Origin: Bacillota bacterium
Lineage (GTDB): Bacteria > Bacillota > Limnochordia > Limnochordales > ZCTH02-B6
DNA length: 64,000 nt
Assembly: GCA_017577945.1 (NCBI GenBank)
Contig: PKQS01000009.1
Span: 186,001-250,000 of the forward strand
Reading direction: 5' to 3'
Below, one piece after another: positions 44,479 through 54,236 of this stretch (positions are counted from its first letter, which is position 1; each line of letters starts with the position of its first letter). The position numbers and the translations under genes are program-made. The notes under the pieces are model-generated. The model saw only the letters and a program-made list of their open reading frames with translations, searched no databases and was not told the origin of the DNA.

Positions 44479-45499
44479 CCATCTGCTCTCCCAGGAAGAA
44501 GTCGACGCGCTGCTGCGCGAGGCGGCAGCCGCCAATAAGCCGGCCGCGTTGCCGGATCTGGACCTGATCACGGGCTTGTTCCAGCGGGCGCTGGCCCACG
44601 TGGCGCCGCTGGCGCCGCCCATCGCCGGCAAGGCGCTGGAGCCCGGCACCGTTAGCGGCGAGTTCGTGCGCTGGGGCGAGCTGCGGTCGCAGTGGATGTC
44701 ACCGCTGGCGGCGGTCTGGCGCTACGAGACGCCGGCCAAAGGCACGCAGCTGAGCGTGGCGGACAGCCCGGCGCGCCAGCAGCTGCGCGTGTACTTGGCC
44801 GACGAAGATCCGGTGTCAGTGCTCAACAAGCTGGCGCTCGCGCTGGCCGACGGGCTGAGCATGGCCACGGGCGGCCGCTGCAAAGTGGACGACATCACGT
44901 CGTATCACGAAATCGATCCGCACCGCTTCGACGAAGTGGCATGGCGCAGCGACGAGATGTGCGTCGTGCTGCAAATGAGCTTGCGCGGCGACAGCGGCGC
45001 CATCTCGTGGCTGGAGGTGCTGCCCGTGTCGTTGGCCGAGGCGCTGCTGGCGACGGCCGGCCTGAGTGAGCCGGAACCGGAGACCGTGTCGGCGGCGCAG
45101 ACGTGGTCGGCGGCGCCGCAGGCAAAGCAGGCGCCCGCCAGCGCGGCGGCGCCGGCGGCCAAGACGCCGCGCTCGCAGCCGATTACGGTGGCCCCGGCCG
45201 AGTTCCCGCCGCTGGCGCCGGGTCCCTCGGAGCCGGAGCCGGCCAACATCAGCCTGATCATGGACGTGCCCCTGCAAGTTACGGTCGAGCTCGGGCGGCG
45301 CCGCATGCTGGTCCGCGACATTTTGGAGCTGGGCAAGGGGTCCCTCATCGAGCTGGACAAGCTGGCCGGCGAGCCCGTGGACGTCTACGTCAACGGCAAG
45401 CTCATCGCCAAAGGGGAAGTCGTCGTCATCGACGAAAACTTCGGCGTCAAGATAACCAGCATCGTCACGCCGGCCGAGCGGATGCGAAACTTGCAATAG
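44471..45499 (+). CDS. fliY: flagellar motor switch protein FliY/FliN type
   Basis: A 342-residue switch protein: [10 protein letters not shown] at residues 6-15 (the CheY-P docking peptide), a middle region (about 40-195) like the FliY/CheC fold but without clear ExxN phosphatase motifs, a Pro/Ala linker, and a C-terminal FliN (SpoA) domain ([22 protein letters not shown]). So CheY-P binding may depend on this protein instead of FliM. cheY, which follows fliY in B. subtilis, is absent. Confidence 0.92.
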   Translation: MSDHLLSQEEVDALLREAAAANKPAALPDLDLITGLFQRALAHVAPLAPPIAGKALEPGTVSGEFVRWGELRSQWMSPLAAVWRYETPAKGTQLSVADSPARQQLRVYLADEDPVSVLNKLALALADGLSMATGGRCKVDDITSYHEIDPHRFDEVAWRSDEMCVVLQMSLRGDSGAISWLEVLPVSLAEALLATAGLSEPEPETVSAAQTWSAAPQAKQAPASAAAPAAKTPRSQPITVAPAEFPPLAPGPSEPEPANISLIMDVPLQVTVELGRRRMLVRDILELGKGSLIELDKLAGEPVDVYVNGKLIAKGEVVVIDENFGVKITSIVTPAERMRNLQ

Positions 45500-45511
45500 G
45501 AGCCGGTTTCC

Positions 45512-45811
45512 GTGGAATCCAGTGACCTGGGACTGCTGCAGTACGCGTGGCGGGTGGCGCTGGTCTTCGCCCTGCTGCTCGCCGCCGCTTACGCCGTTCG
45601 GCGTTGGGCGGGGTCGGCGGGCCCGGGCCGGCTGGCGCGCGGCCGGGTGCGCATCGTTGAGGCGGTCCCGGTCGGCCCGCAGCGGCTGCTGCTCCTGGTG
45701 GAAGTGGAGGGGCGGCGCCTGCTTATCGGCGCGACGCCCCAGTCGTTCACGCTGCTGGCGCAGCTGGATCCGACGGCAACCGACGCGCCGAGGGAGGAAC
45801 GTTGCAGTTGA
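45512..45811 (+). CDS. fliO: flagellar biosynthetic protein FliO
   Basis: A 99-residue membrane protein with one N-terminal span (about 13-31) and a small cytoplasmic FliO domain ([20 protein letters not shown]). It helps assemble FliP in the export gate. GTG 45512 follows AGGAG; it overlaps fliP by 10 bases. Confidence 0.9.
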   Translation: MESSDLGLLQYAWRVALVFALLLAAAYAVRRWAGSAGPGRLARGRVRIVEAVPVGPQRLLLLVEVEGRRLLIGATPQSFTLLAQLDPTATDAPREERCS

Positions 45812-46566
45812 ATCGTCTGACGGCGCGCATCGGCGCGCTGTTTTTTGTCCTGGCGGCCGCCGGGCGGGCCGCAGCCCAGCCCATCGACATCCCGCTGCCG
45901 GCGCTCGAGCTGGGCGTTCGCGCCGCGGAAGGTCCCGCCGACGTGGCGCTGACGCTGCAGATCGTGGCGCTGCTGACGGTGCTCAGCCTCGCGCCGGCCA
46001 TCGTCGTCATGCTGACGTCGTTTACGCGGATTATCGTCGTGTTGTCGTTCGTGCGCAGCGCGCTGTCGCTGCAGCAGCTGCCGCCCAACCAGGTTCTCAT
46101 CGGGCTGGCGCTCTTCCTTACGTTCTTTACCATGGCGCCTACCTGGCAGGCAGCGTACGAGGCGGGCCTGGCGCCGTATCTGGCCGGCGAGCTGTCGGAG
46201 CTGGAAGCGCTGGAGCGAGCCAGCCAGCCTCTGCGCGAGTTTATGTTCCGGCACGTCAACGAGCAGGATTTGGCGCTGTTCATCGAGCTGCAGGGGGCCG
46301 AACGGCCAGCGACGCCCGACGACGTCTCCATGACGGCGCTCATTCCGGCGTTTATCATCAGCGAGCTGCGGACCGCGTTCCAGCTGGGCTTCATTCTTTT
46401 CATCCCGTTCCTCGTCATCGACATGATCGTCGCCAGCGTGCTCATGTCGATGGGCATGCTGATGCTGCCGCCGGTGATGATATCCCTGCCTTTCAAGGTT
46501 CTCTTGTTCGTGCTGGTGGACGGCTGGCACTTGATTACGCGCTCGCTGTTGCTGAGCTTCCAGTAA
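45802..46566 (+). CDS. fliP: flagellar biosynthetic protein FliP
   Basis: The main subunit of the export gate. The 254-residue protein has an N-terminal signal-like segment (to about residue 25), then four membrane spans and the signatures [16 protein letters not shown] and [21 protein letters not shown] 45802 and TTG 45808 are both possible behind GGGAGG. Confidence 0.96.
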   Translation: MQLNRLTARIGALFFVLAAAGRAAAQPIDIPLPALELGVRAAEGPADVALTLQIVALLTVLSLAPAIVVMLTSFTRIIVVLSFVRSALSLQQLPPNQVLIGLALFLTFFTMAPTWQAAYEAGLAPYLAGELSELEALERASQPLREFMFRHVNEQDLALFIELQGAERPATPDDVSMTALIPAFIISELRTAFQLGFILFIPFLVIDMIVASVLMSMGMLMLPPVMISLPFKVLLFVLVDGWHLITRSLLLSFQ

Positions 46567-46578
46567 GGAGGGCGGCCT

Positions 46579-46848
46579 ATGAGCGACGGTCTCGTCGTCA
46601 GTCTCGGCCGTGAAGCGCTGATGACGGTGCTGTTGGTGGCGGGCCCCATGCTGGGGCTGAGCTTGCTGGTGGGCTTGGTCATCAGCATCTTGCAGGCCAC
46701 CACGCAAATCCAGGAGCAGACGCTGACGTTTATCCCGAAGATCCTGGCCGTCCTGGGCGCCGCCGTCTTGTTCGGCCCCTGGATGTTGCGCATCATGACG
46801 GATTTCACCATCCGGCTGCTGGGGGATATGCACAACATCGTGAGGTAG
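46579..46848 (+). CDS. fliQ: flagellar biosynthetic protein FliQ
   Basis: An 89-residue export-gate protein with two membrane spans and the motif LVGLVISILQATTQIQEQTL. ATG 46579 follows AAGGAGGGCG. Confidence 0.96.
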   Translation: MSDGLVVSLGREALMTVLLVAGPMLGLSLLVGLVISILQATTQIQEQTLTFIPKILAVLGAAVLFGPWMLRIMTDFTIRLLGDMHNIVR

Positions 46849-46855
46849 CGCATGG

Positions 46856-47632
46856 ATGGCCGGCGCGTTGTTGTGGGAAAACCTTTTTCATTTCTTAATC
46901 ATTTTCATCCGCACCAGCGGCTTGCTGGCGGCCATGCCCCTGTTCGGCGGCGCGGGCGTGCCCATCCACGTGCGGGCCGGCTTGGCGGCCTTGGTCGCGA
47001 TGGTGCTCTTCCCGGTGGTGCCGTTGGGGCCGGCGCCGGTCGAGCCGGTGGCCTTGGCCCTGCTGGCGGCCCAGGAGCTGGCGGTGGGCCTGGCCATGGG
47101 CTTTATCGTCGCGCTGTTCATGTACGCGCTCCAGGTGGCCGGCCAACTGGTGGACGTGCCGATTGGGTTTGGTATGGTCAACGTGCTCGATCCGAACTTC
47201 GGCGGGCAAATTCCGATTATGGGCCAGTTTTTCAACGTGCTGGCCGTGCTGTTGTTCTTCGTCGTCAACGGGCACCACGTGGTGCTGCGGGCGCTGGCCG
47301 ACAGCTACCGGGAAATCCCCGTGGGAACGGCCGCGTGGGACGGGAGCGTGTTGGAGGCGGCGCTTGGCGCGGTCAGCGCCGCGTTTCTGCTGGGCGTGCG
47401 CATCGCGCTGCCGGTTATGGCCGTTACGCTCTTGACGGACGTGGCGCTGGGCATCGTGAACCGCGCCGTGCCGCAAATCAACGTCTTCATTACGGGCTAT
47501 CCCTTGAAAATTTTCCTGGGCGTGCTGGTGACCGCGGTCGCCTTGCCCATCTACGTGACCTTGCTGGCGGCGTTGTTCGGCGACGGCGGCGAGATGGCGC
47601 GCTGGCTGTGGCGGTTTCTGAGCGCTCTTTAG
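46856..47632 (+). CDS. fliR: flagellar biosynthetic protein FliR
   Basis: A 258-residue, multi-span export-gate protein with FIRTSGLLAAMPLFGG and the conserved GFGMVNVLDPNFGGQIPIMG. ATG 46856 follows fliQ by 7 bases. Its last codons overlap the likely flhB start. Confidence 0.95.
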   Translation: MAGALLWENLFHFLIIFIRTSGLLAAMPLFGGAGVPIHVRAGLAALVAMVLFPVVPLGPAPVEPVALALLAAQELAVGLAMGFIVALFMYALQVAGQLVDVPIGFGMVNVLDPNFGGQIPIMGQFFNVLAVLLFFVVNGHHVVLRALADSYREIPVGTAAWDGSVLEAALGAVSAAFLLGVRIALPVMAVTLLTDVALGIVNRAVPQINVFITGYPLKIFLGVLVTAVALPIYVTLLAALFGDGGEMARWLWRFLSAL

Positions 47633-48711
47633 GATTTCAATTCGATTTGCAACTTTTCGCCCAGGAACGCACCGAGCCCGCCACGCCCAAGCGCCGCGAA
47701 GAAGCGCGGCGCAAGGGGCAGGTGGCGCGCACCGCCGAGCTGGGCACGGCCCTGGTCCTGCTGGCCGGATTCGGCGTGCTGAGTTTCTGGGCGGCGCGCG
47801 CCGGCGCGACGCTGGTGAACATGACGACCCACTATTTGGGCGACGGGGTGCGGCTGGACCCGTCGGCCACGGCCGTCCAGGAGATGTTCGTGGAAATGAC
47901 GCTGTGGGCGGCGGCGGTGGCGGGGCCCTTCCTGCTGGCTGCGGTGGTCGCGGGGCTGGCGTCGCAGCTGGTGCAAGTGGGCTTTCTGGCCACCGGTGAA
48001 GGGCTGAAGCCGAAGCTCGAGCGCATCAACCCCGTCGAAGGCGCGAAGCGCATTTTCTCGCGCTGGGCGCTCATCAACCTGCTGAAGGCGCTGGCTAAGA
48101 TCGTCGTCGTAGGCTACATCGCCTATGGCGAAGTGCGCCGCTCGCTGGACGTGCTGCCGGCGCTGGCGGCGGTGCCGCTGGCGGATGCGGTGCGCGTCGT
48201 GGGCGACATGGTCCTGCGCGTGGGACTCAACATCGGGCTGGCGCTCGTTGTCATCGCCGCCCTCGACTATTTGTACCAGCGGTTCGAGTACGAGCGCAGC
48301 CTGCGCATGACGCGGCAGGAGCTGAAAGAGGAGCTGAAGGAGCTGGAGGGCGATCCGCTGCTCCGCTCCCGCATCCGGCGCCGCCAGCGGGAACTGGCGT
48401 CGCGCCGCATGATGCAGGAAGTGCCCAAGGCGGACGTGGTCATCACCAACCCGGTCCACCTGGCGGTCGCGCTGCGCTACGACGCGGCCACCATGGAAGC
48501 GCCCGTCGTGGTGGCCAAGGGAGCCGGCATCGTGGCCCGCCGCATCAAGGAGATCGCCGAGGCGCACGGCGTGCCGATTGTGGAGGACGTAGCCTTGGCG
48601 CGGGCGCTGTACGACGGCGTCGAGCTAGGGCAGCCGATTCCCGTCGAATTGTACCAGGCCGTCGCCGACGTGCTGGCGTTCGTGTACCGGATGCGGCGCA
48701 GAAGGAGGTAG
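47608..48711 (+). CDS. flhB: flagellar biosynthetic protein FlhB, with NPVH cleavage motif
   Basis: The export-gate protein that switches substrate specificity. The 367-residue protein begins near DLQLFAQERTEPATPKRRE, has four membrane spans (about 50-220) and a cytoplasmic domain. The self-cleavage motif, normally NPTH, reads N281-P-V-H (VVITNPVHLAVALRY). GTG 47608, which overlaps fliR by 25 bases, keeps the conserved DLQLFA; the other choice is TTG 47647 just inside it, 12 bases after AGGA. Confidence 0.93.
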   Translation: MAVSERSLGFQFDLQLFAQERTEPATPKRREEARRKGQVARTAELGTALVLLAGFGVLSFWAARAGATLVNMTTHYLGDGVRLDPSATAVQEMFVEMTLWAAAVAGPFLLAAVVAGLASQLVQVGFLATGEGLKPKLERINPVEGAKRIFSRWALINLLKALAKIVVVGYIAYGEVRRSLDVLPALAAVPLADAVRVVGDMVLRVGLNIGLALVVIAALDYLYQRFEYERSLRMTRQELKEELKELEGDPLLRSRIRRRQRELASRRMMQEVPKADVVITNPVHLAVALRYDAATMEAPVVVAKGAGIVARRIKEIAEAHGVPIVEDVALARALYDGVELGQPIPVELYQAVADVLAFVYRMRRRRR

Positions 48712-48717
48712 CATGGC

Positions 48718-50784
48718 GTGGCAACCAATACCCGCCCGAGCATCGCCGCCTATCTTGGACGCAACACCGACGTCGCGGTTGCCCTGGGCGTCGTGTTCAT
48801 CGTCGTCATGATGGTCATCCCGCTGCCCACGTGGCTGATTGACCTGCTCTTGGCGCTCAACATCAGCGTGGCGCTGCTGGTCCTGCTGCTGACGATGAAC
48901 GTCAAGGACGCGCTGCAGTTTTCGGTGTTTCCGGCGTTGCTTTTGGTGCTGACACTGTTCCGGCTGGGGCTCAACGTGAGCACGACCCGGCTCATCCTGC
49001 TGCGCGGCGACGCGGGCCGCATCATTGAAGCCTTCGGCCAGTTCGTCGTGGGCGGCAACTACGTGGTGGGCTTCGTCATCTTCCTCATCCTGGTCGTCAT
49101 CCAGTTCATCGTCATCACGCGCGGCGCCGAGCGGGTGGCGGAAGTCGCGGCCCGCTTCACCCTGGACGCGATGCCCGGCAAGCAGATGAGCATCGACGCC
49201 GATCTGAACAGCGGCCTGATTACGGAAGAAGAAGCTCGCCGGCGCCGCAAGGAGATCGAGCGCGAGGCGGACTTCTACGGCGCGATGGACGGCGCCAGCA
49301 AGTTCGTGAAGGGCGACGCCATCGCGTCCATCGTCACCACCGTCATCAACATCATCGGCGGCTTCATCATCGGCGTGCTGCAGCGCGGCATGTCCATCGG
49401 CGAAGCGGCGGCGCGGTATACGATTTTGACCGTCGGCGACGGCCTCGTCACCCAAATCCCGGCCCTCCTGATTTCCACCGCCGCGGGCATCATCATCACC
49501 CGGGCCGCGTCCGATGAAAACCTGGGCGCCGACGTCACGGGCCAGATGCTGTCGGAGCCCAAGGTGCTGTTGGTCGCGGGCGGCGTCTTGCTCGGCTTCG
49601 CGCTGGTGCCCGGCCTGCCCACGCTGCCGTTCCTGGCCTTGGCCACGCTCATGCTGGGCGTGGGCCTCGCGGGCCGGCGGCGAGTGCCTGTGGCTGCGCC
49701 CGAGGAGCCGGCGGCGCCGGCTCCCCGCGAGATGGAGCGGGGCCCGGAAAGCGTCTTGTCGCTGCTGCACGTGGACCCCATGGAGCTCGAGATCGGCTAC
49801 GGGCTCATCCCGCTGGTGGACGCGGAGCAGGGGGGCGACATGCTGGACCGGATCGTGCTCATCCGCCGCCAGATGGCGCTGGAGCTGGGCATCGTCGTCC
49901 CGCCCATCCGCATTCGCGACAACATGGAGCTGAATCCGGACCAGTACGTCGTGCGCATCAAGGGCGTCGAAGTCGGGCGCGGCCAGCTGATGATGGGCAA
50001 GCTCCTGGCGATGGACGGAGGAGCCGCCGCTCCCATCCCGGGCATCGAGACGCGCGAGCCGGCCTTCAATTTGCCGGCGCTTTGGATTGACCCCGAGCAG
50101 CGGGTGGCGGCTGAGCAAGCCGGGTATACGGTAGTCGACACGTCGGCGGTGCTGGCGACGCACCTGACCGAAATCATCCGGCGCCACGCCGCGCAATTGC
50201 TCGGCCGGCAGGAGACGAAGCAGCTGCTGGACCAGATAAAGCAGGAATATCCGGCCGTTGTCGACGAATTGGTACCCGAACTGCTCAGCGTTGGGGAAAT
50301 TCACCGCGTGCTGCAGAATCTTCTGGCCGAAGGCGTTCCGATTCGCAACCTGGTGGTGATCTTGGAGACGCTGGCCGATGCGGCGCGCGTCCACCGCGAC
50401 ATCGACTCGCTGACGGAAGCCGTGCGTGTCGGATTGGCCCCGCAGATTTCGCAAATGTACGCGGACGAAAACGGTGTCCTGCACGTCCTGACGCTCAATC
50501 CCGCGCTGGAAGAAGAACTGCGCGAGGCCTTAGGAACCGACGGCGTTCTGGCGTGGGCGCCGTCGCGCGTGCAGCAGTTTATCGAACGCTTGGCCGCGGC
50601 TTGGGAAGCGGGCATGGCGCGCGGGAGAGCGCCGGTGTTGCTCTGTCCGCCGGCCCTGCGGCGCCCGATTCGGCAAATTACGATGCGGGCGCTGCCGCGT
50701 CTGCCCGTGCTTTCTTACAACGAAGTCGCGCCGACCGTCGAGGTCCGGGCCGTGGGGATGGTGTCGCTGAATCATGCGAATTAA
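48718..50784 (+). CDS. flhA: flagellar biosynthesis protein FlhA
   Basis: The largest export-gate protein. The 688-residue protein has about eight N-terminal membrane segments, the FHIPEP signature region (LFRLGLNVSTTRLIL, GKQMSIDADLNSGLI) and a C-terminal cytoplasmic domain that docks chaperones. GTG 48718 lies 9 bases after AAGGAGG; an ATG at 48713 is in another frame. Confidence 0.97.
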   Translation: MATNTRPSIAAYLGRNTDVAVALGVVFIVVMMVIPLPTWLIDLLLALNISVALLVLLLTMNVKDALQFSVFPALLLVLTLFRLGLNVSTTRLILLRGDAGRIIEAFGQFVVGGNYVVGFVIFLILVVIQFIVITRGAERVAEVAARFTLDAMPGKQMSIDADLNSGLITEEEARRRRKEIEREADFYGAMDGASKFVKGDAIASIVTTVINIIGGFIIGVLQRGMSIGEAAARYTILTVGDGLVTQIPALLISTAAGIIITRAASDENLGADVTGQMLSEPKVLLVAGGVLLGFALVPGLPTLPFLALATLMLGVGLAGRRRVPVAAPEEPAAPAPREMERGPESVLSLLHVDPMELEIGYGLIPLVDAEQGGDMLDRIVLIRRQMALELGIVVPPIRIRDNMELNPDQYVVRIKGVEVGRGQLMMGKLLAMDGGAAAPIPGIETREPAFNLPALWIDPEQRVAAEQAGYTVVDTSAVLATHLTEIIRRHAAQLLGRQETKQLLDQIKQEYPAVVDELVPELLSVGEIHRVLQNLLAEGVPIRNLVVILETLADAARVHRDIDSLTEAVRVGLAPQISQMYADENGVLHVLTLNPALEEELREALGTDGVLAWAPSRVQQFIERLAAAWEAGMARGRAPVLLCPPALRRPIRQITMRALPRLPVLSYNEVAPTVEVRAVGMVSLNHAN

Positions 50785-51883
50785 GCGCTACGTGGCCTCG
50801 TCGATGCAGCAAGCCGTCGCCATGGTGAAGGCCGACTTCGGCGACGACGCGGTCATCCTGCACACCAAGCGTTTTCGGCGGGGCGGCTTGTTCGGCCTGT
50901 TCGGCAAACCCCTGGTGGAAGTCATCGCGGCCGTGGAGCCCGACTTGGCGAAAAAGCGCAGTGCGCGGAACCAGCGCCAGGAGGCGCAGCTGGAGCAAGC
51001 CTACGAGGCCACGGCGGCGGCGCTGCGCACGCTGGAGGAGGAAGTGCGGTCGCTGCGGCAGCTCATCGGCGAGCAGGTGCGGCCCGCAGAGACGCTGCCC
51101 GCGGGCTTGCGCGCGGCGTTCGAGCGCTTGCGGGCCCAGGAAATCCCCGAAGCCGAATGCTACGAGCTGGTGGAGCTGGTCCGCCAGCGCGCCCAGCCCG
51201 CCGAGCTGGAAGACGCGGGCGCGGTGAGGGAGCACCTGATCCAAGTGATGGCGTCCCGCATCGAAACAGTGATGCCGTGGGATTTCAGCCGCAAGCCGGT
51301 GGTCGTTCCGCTGGTGGGGCCGACGGGCGTCGGCAAGACGACTACCATCGCCAAGCTGGCCGCGAACTTTTCTCTGCTGGGCCGCGCCAACGTGGGCCTC
51401 ATCACCGTCGACACGTACCGCATCGCGGCGGTGCAGCAGCTAAGGACGTATGCGGGCATCATCGGCATCGATTTGCTGGTGGCCTACACCCCCGACGAGC
51501 TGCGGGAAGCCGTCGAGCGCCTGTCCGACAAAGACCTGATCCTGATCGACACGGCGGGCCGGAGCCAAAACCACGCGTTGCACATGGGCGAGCTGCGGTC
51601 GTTCATGCAGGCCCTGCCCGTGAAGGAAGTGCACCTGGTCCTAAGCGCGACGACGCGGCTGCCCGATATGCTGGACGTCGCGGCTCGTTTCGCCGAAACG
51701 GGTTATGATCGGCTCATCATCACGAAAATCGACGAGACGTCGTATTACGGCGCTCTGTACCAGCTGCCGCGGTTGACGGGCAAGCCGCTGTCTTATCTCA
51801 CCACGGGCCAAAGCGTCCCCGACGACATCGACGTCGCCACGGGCGAACAGGTGGCACGGCTCGTGATGGGGGATCCGCCGTGA
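50774..51883 (+). CDS. flhF: flagellar biosynthesis GTPase FlhF
   Basis: An SRP-type GTPase setting flagellar position and number. The 369-residue protein has an N-terminal basic region (MRIKRYVASSMQQA), an NG domain with P-loop [25 protein letters not shown] and DTAGRS. It overlaps flhA by 11 bases and works with FlhG, next in the operon. Confidence 0.96.
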   Translation: MRIKRYVASSMQQAVAMVKADFGDDAVILHTKRFRRGGLFGLFGKPLVEVIAAVEPDLAKKRSARNQRQEAQLEQAYEATAAALRTLEEEVRSLRQLIGEQVRPAETLPAGLRAAFERLRAQEIPEAECYELVELVRQRAQPAELEDAGAVREHLIQVMASRIETVMPWDFSRKPVVVPLVGPTGVGKTTTIAKLAANFSLLGRANVGLITVDTYRIAAVQQLRTYAGIIGIDLLVAYTPDELREAVERLSDKDLILIDTAGRSQNHALHMGELRSFMQALPVKEVHLVLSATTRLPDMLDVAARFAETGYDRLIITKIDETSYYGALYQLPRLTGKPLSYLTTGQSVPDDIDVATGEQVARLVMGDPP

Positions 51884-52737
51884 CCGACCAGGCGCAGTCC
51901 CTCAGGGAACTGGTGCGGGCGGCGGGGCGCCTGGCCCGGCAAGCGCGGGTCGTCACGGTCACCAGCGGCAAAGGCGGCGTCGGCAAGACGCATTTGTCGG
52001 TCAACCTGGGCATCGCGCTCACGCGGCACGGGCTGCGGGTCGTCCTGGTCGATGCGGACCTGGGGCTCGCCAACGTGGACATCGTCCTGGGCGTCCATCC
52101 CGCGCTGAACATCATGGACCTCCTGTATGCGGGCCGCACGGTGGAGGAGGTGCTGGTAACTGCTCCGGGCGGGTTGCACGTGCTGCCGGGCGGTTCGGGC
52201 ATGTACGAGCTGGCCTCGTTGCCGCCGGCCGACTTGGCGCGGCTGCTGCAGGAGATCGAGCGGCTGGACTCGCGCTTTGACATCATTTTGATTGACACCG
52301 GCGCGGGCTTGGGCGAGCACGTGATAAACTTCGCCCTGGCTAGCGATGAGGTCGTCGTCGTGACGACGACGGAGCCGACGGCGCTCACGGATGCTTATGC
52401 GGTGATCAAGGTCATCGCCTTGCGCGGGGCGACGCCGCACTTGCGGGTCATCGTTAACATGGCTCCCGATGTGCAAGAGGGCGAAGCGACGTTTCGCCGC
52501 CTGCAGTCGGCGACGCAGCGCTTCTTAGGGCTGACGCCGGAGCTGTTGGGCGTCGTGCCGCGGGACGAAGCGGTGTACCGCGCCGTGCAGCAGCAGGTGC
52601 CGTTCGTTTTGGCGAGCCCGCACGTGCCGGCGTCCCGGGCGGTGTACGCGATGGCTCGGCGGCTCGTCGGCGCGCCCGAAACCCAGGCGACGGGGCTGGG
52701 AGGCTTCTTGCGGCGCCTGATCGGGCTGGCCCGTTAG
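51880..52737 (+). CDS. flhG: MinD-like ATPase FlhG (YlxH/FleN)
   Basis: A MinD/ParA-type ATPase that controls flagellar number by stimulating FlhF. The 285-residue protein has the deviant Walker A SGKGGVGKTHLS, VDADLGLANVDIVLG and a C-terminal amphipathic helix (GGFLRRLIGLAR). The N-terminal Q-rich activator of FlhF is represented by DQAQSLREL. GTG 51880 overlaps flhF as GTGA. The cheBAWCD genes that follow in B. subtilis are missing. Confidence 0.95.
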   Translation: MTDQAQSLRELVRAAGRLARQARVVTVTSGKGGVGKTHLSVNLGIALTRHGLRVVLVDADLGLANVDIVLGVHPALNIMDLLYAGRTVEEVLVTAPGGLHVLPGGSGMYELASLPPADLARLLQEIERLDSRFDIILIDTGAGLGEHVINFALASDEVVVVTTTEPTALTDAYAVIKVIALRGATPHLRVIVNMAPDVQEGEATFRRLQSATQRFLGLTPELLGVVPRDEAVYRAVQQQVPFVLASPHVPASRAVYAMARRLVGAPETQATGLGGFLRRLIGLAR

Positions 52738-52769
52738 CCTACTCGCCGAGACCGTTCGGAGGTGGGCCT

Positions 52770-53450
52770 GTGGAAGCGACGCGGCTGCCGTTGAAAGTCG
52801 GCACGTTCGTTCGTATACGTTCGCTGGAGGACACAAGCGAACGCGCCTTTGGCGTTCGTATTCAAGATTTGACGGACGCGGCCATCGTCGTGCAGCGGCC
52901 GACGGACCCGTACCGACCTGTGCGGTTTCCGCGGGGATGTCCCGTGGAAATTTGGGTGACCGTCGAGGGCCAGCCCGGCAAGGACGGGCGATATCGGGGC
53001 GAGTCGGTCGTCCTTCGGAACGCGGAAGAACCGGTGCCGCTCCTGTGGATTGCCTGGCCCCAGCAGTGGGAGCGGTCGCAAATGCGCGAGTTTTTCCGCG
53101 TGCCCGTCACCTTGCCCGCCCGGATTCGCCCGCTGGTGCAGGAGTCCGAAAAAACGCAGGCGAATGTGCCATGGGCGAAGGCGACGTTGCGCGACATCAG
53201 CGGCGGCGGCTGCCTGGTGGTGTCGGCCTTGGCGCTGCAGCGGGACGAGTCGGTGGAGCTGGAGTTCACCCTGGAGGAGCAGCCGCTGCGCGTCGCCGCC
53301 GTGGTGAAGCGGGCGGAGCCATTGGACGACGGCTCGGACCGCTGGGCGCTCGGGCTGGAGTTCGTCGGGATCAGCGAGCGGGAACGGCGGCACATCATTC
53401 GCTTCGCCTTCCGGCGGCAGATCGAGCTGCACAAAAAGGGGATGGCGTAA
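52770..53450 (+). CDS. flagellar brake protein, YcgR/YpfA type with PilZ domain
   Basis: A 226-residue cytosolic protein with an N-terminal YcgR-like domain and a C-terminal PilZ domain carrying both c-di-GMP-binding motifs, RxxxR (REFFR) and DxSxxG (DISGGG). Homologues slow the motor when c-di-GMP is high. GTG 52770 follows GGAGGTG. It lies between flhG and sigD, so it is part of the flagellar operon. The c-di-GMP phosphodiesterase at 19421 is a possible counterpart. Confidence 0.9.
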   Translation: MEATRLPLKVGTFVRIRSLEDTSERAFGVRIQDLTDAAIVVQRPTDPYRPVRFPRGCPVEIWVTVEGQPGKDGRYRGESVVLRNAEEPVPLLWIAWPQQWERSQMREFFRVPVTLPARIRPLVQESEKTQANVPWAKATLRDISGGGCLVVSALALQRDESVELEFTLEEQPLRVAAVVKRAEPLDDGSDRWALGLEFVGISERERRHIIRFAFRRQIELHKKGMA

Positions 53451-54236
53451 GTGGCGCCCACGGAGCAAGAGCTGCAACGCCTGTGGCGGCGGTTCAAGAG
53501 CAACGGCGATCCTCAGGCGCGGGAACAGCTCATCCTCCACTACGCGCCCTTGGTCAAGTACGTGGCCGGACGGGTGGCGATGGGCCTGCCGCCCAACATC
53601 GACCCCGAGGACTTGCACAGCTACGGCATCTTCGGCTTGGTGGACGCGCTGGAGAAATACGAGCCGGACCGGGGCGTGAAGTTTGAGACTTACGCCATCG
53701 CTCGCATCCGCGGCGCCATGTTCGACGGGCTGCGGGAGCAGGACTGGGTGCCGCGTACCGTGCGACAGAAGGCGCGGCGGCTCGAGCGGGCCATCGCCGA
53801 CCTGGAGGCGCGGCTGGGACGCTCGGCGACGGACGAGGAAATTTGCGCGGCCCTCAACCTGACGCCGGAGGAGTACGCGGATTTGCTGTCGGAAATCCGC
53901 GTGACCAGCATCGTGTCGCTGGACGAGTGGTGGGCCGCGGAGAACGACGACGACAAGGGCATCAGCCTCGGCGAACTCATCGAAGATCCCAACGCTGAGC
54001 AGCTGGGGGCCGCCATCGAGGCGCGGGAAGTGGAACGGCTGCTGGGCGAGGTCATCGAGGGGCTGCCCGAGCGAGAGCGTTTGGTTGTTACGCTTTATTA
54101 TTACGAGGGCCTGACGCTGAAAGAAATCGGCCAGGTGCTGGGCGTCACGGAATCGCGCGTGTCGCAGCTGCACACGCGCGCCATCTTGCGGCTGCGGGCG
54201 CGGCTGTTGCGCTACCGGGATGCGCTCGTCAGTTGA
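53451..54236 (+). CDS. sigD: flagellar sigma factor, FliA/WhiG family (sigma-D)
   Basis: A 261-residue sigma-70 family factor of the FliA/SigD type: region 2 (YAPLVKYVAGRVAMGLPPNI, FETYAIARIRGAM, LREQDWVPRTVR), region 3 and region 4 (LTLKEIGQVLGVTESRVSQLH). It transcribes late flagellar genes such as flagellin. GTG 53451 overlaps nothing and follows AAGGGGATGG. A strong promoter starts inside its stop codon. Confidence 0.95.
   Translation: MAPTEQELQRLWRRFKSNGDPQAREQLILHYAPLVKYVAGRVAMGLPPNIDPEDLHSYGIFGLVDALEKYEPDRGVKFETYAIARIRGAMFDGLREQDWVPRTVRQKARRLERAIADLEARLGRSATDEEICAALNLTPEEYADLLSEIRVTSIVSLDEWWAAENDDDKGISLGELIEDPNAEQLGAAIEAREVERLLGEVIEGLPERERLVVTLYYYEGLTLKEIGQVLGVTESRVSQLHTRAILRLRARLLRYRDALVS

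Noticed and set aside
46852..47607. A fused protein reading through fliR in the flhB frame
   Set aside because: fliR itself is intact in another frame; the flhB homology begins only near 47640.
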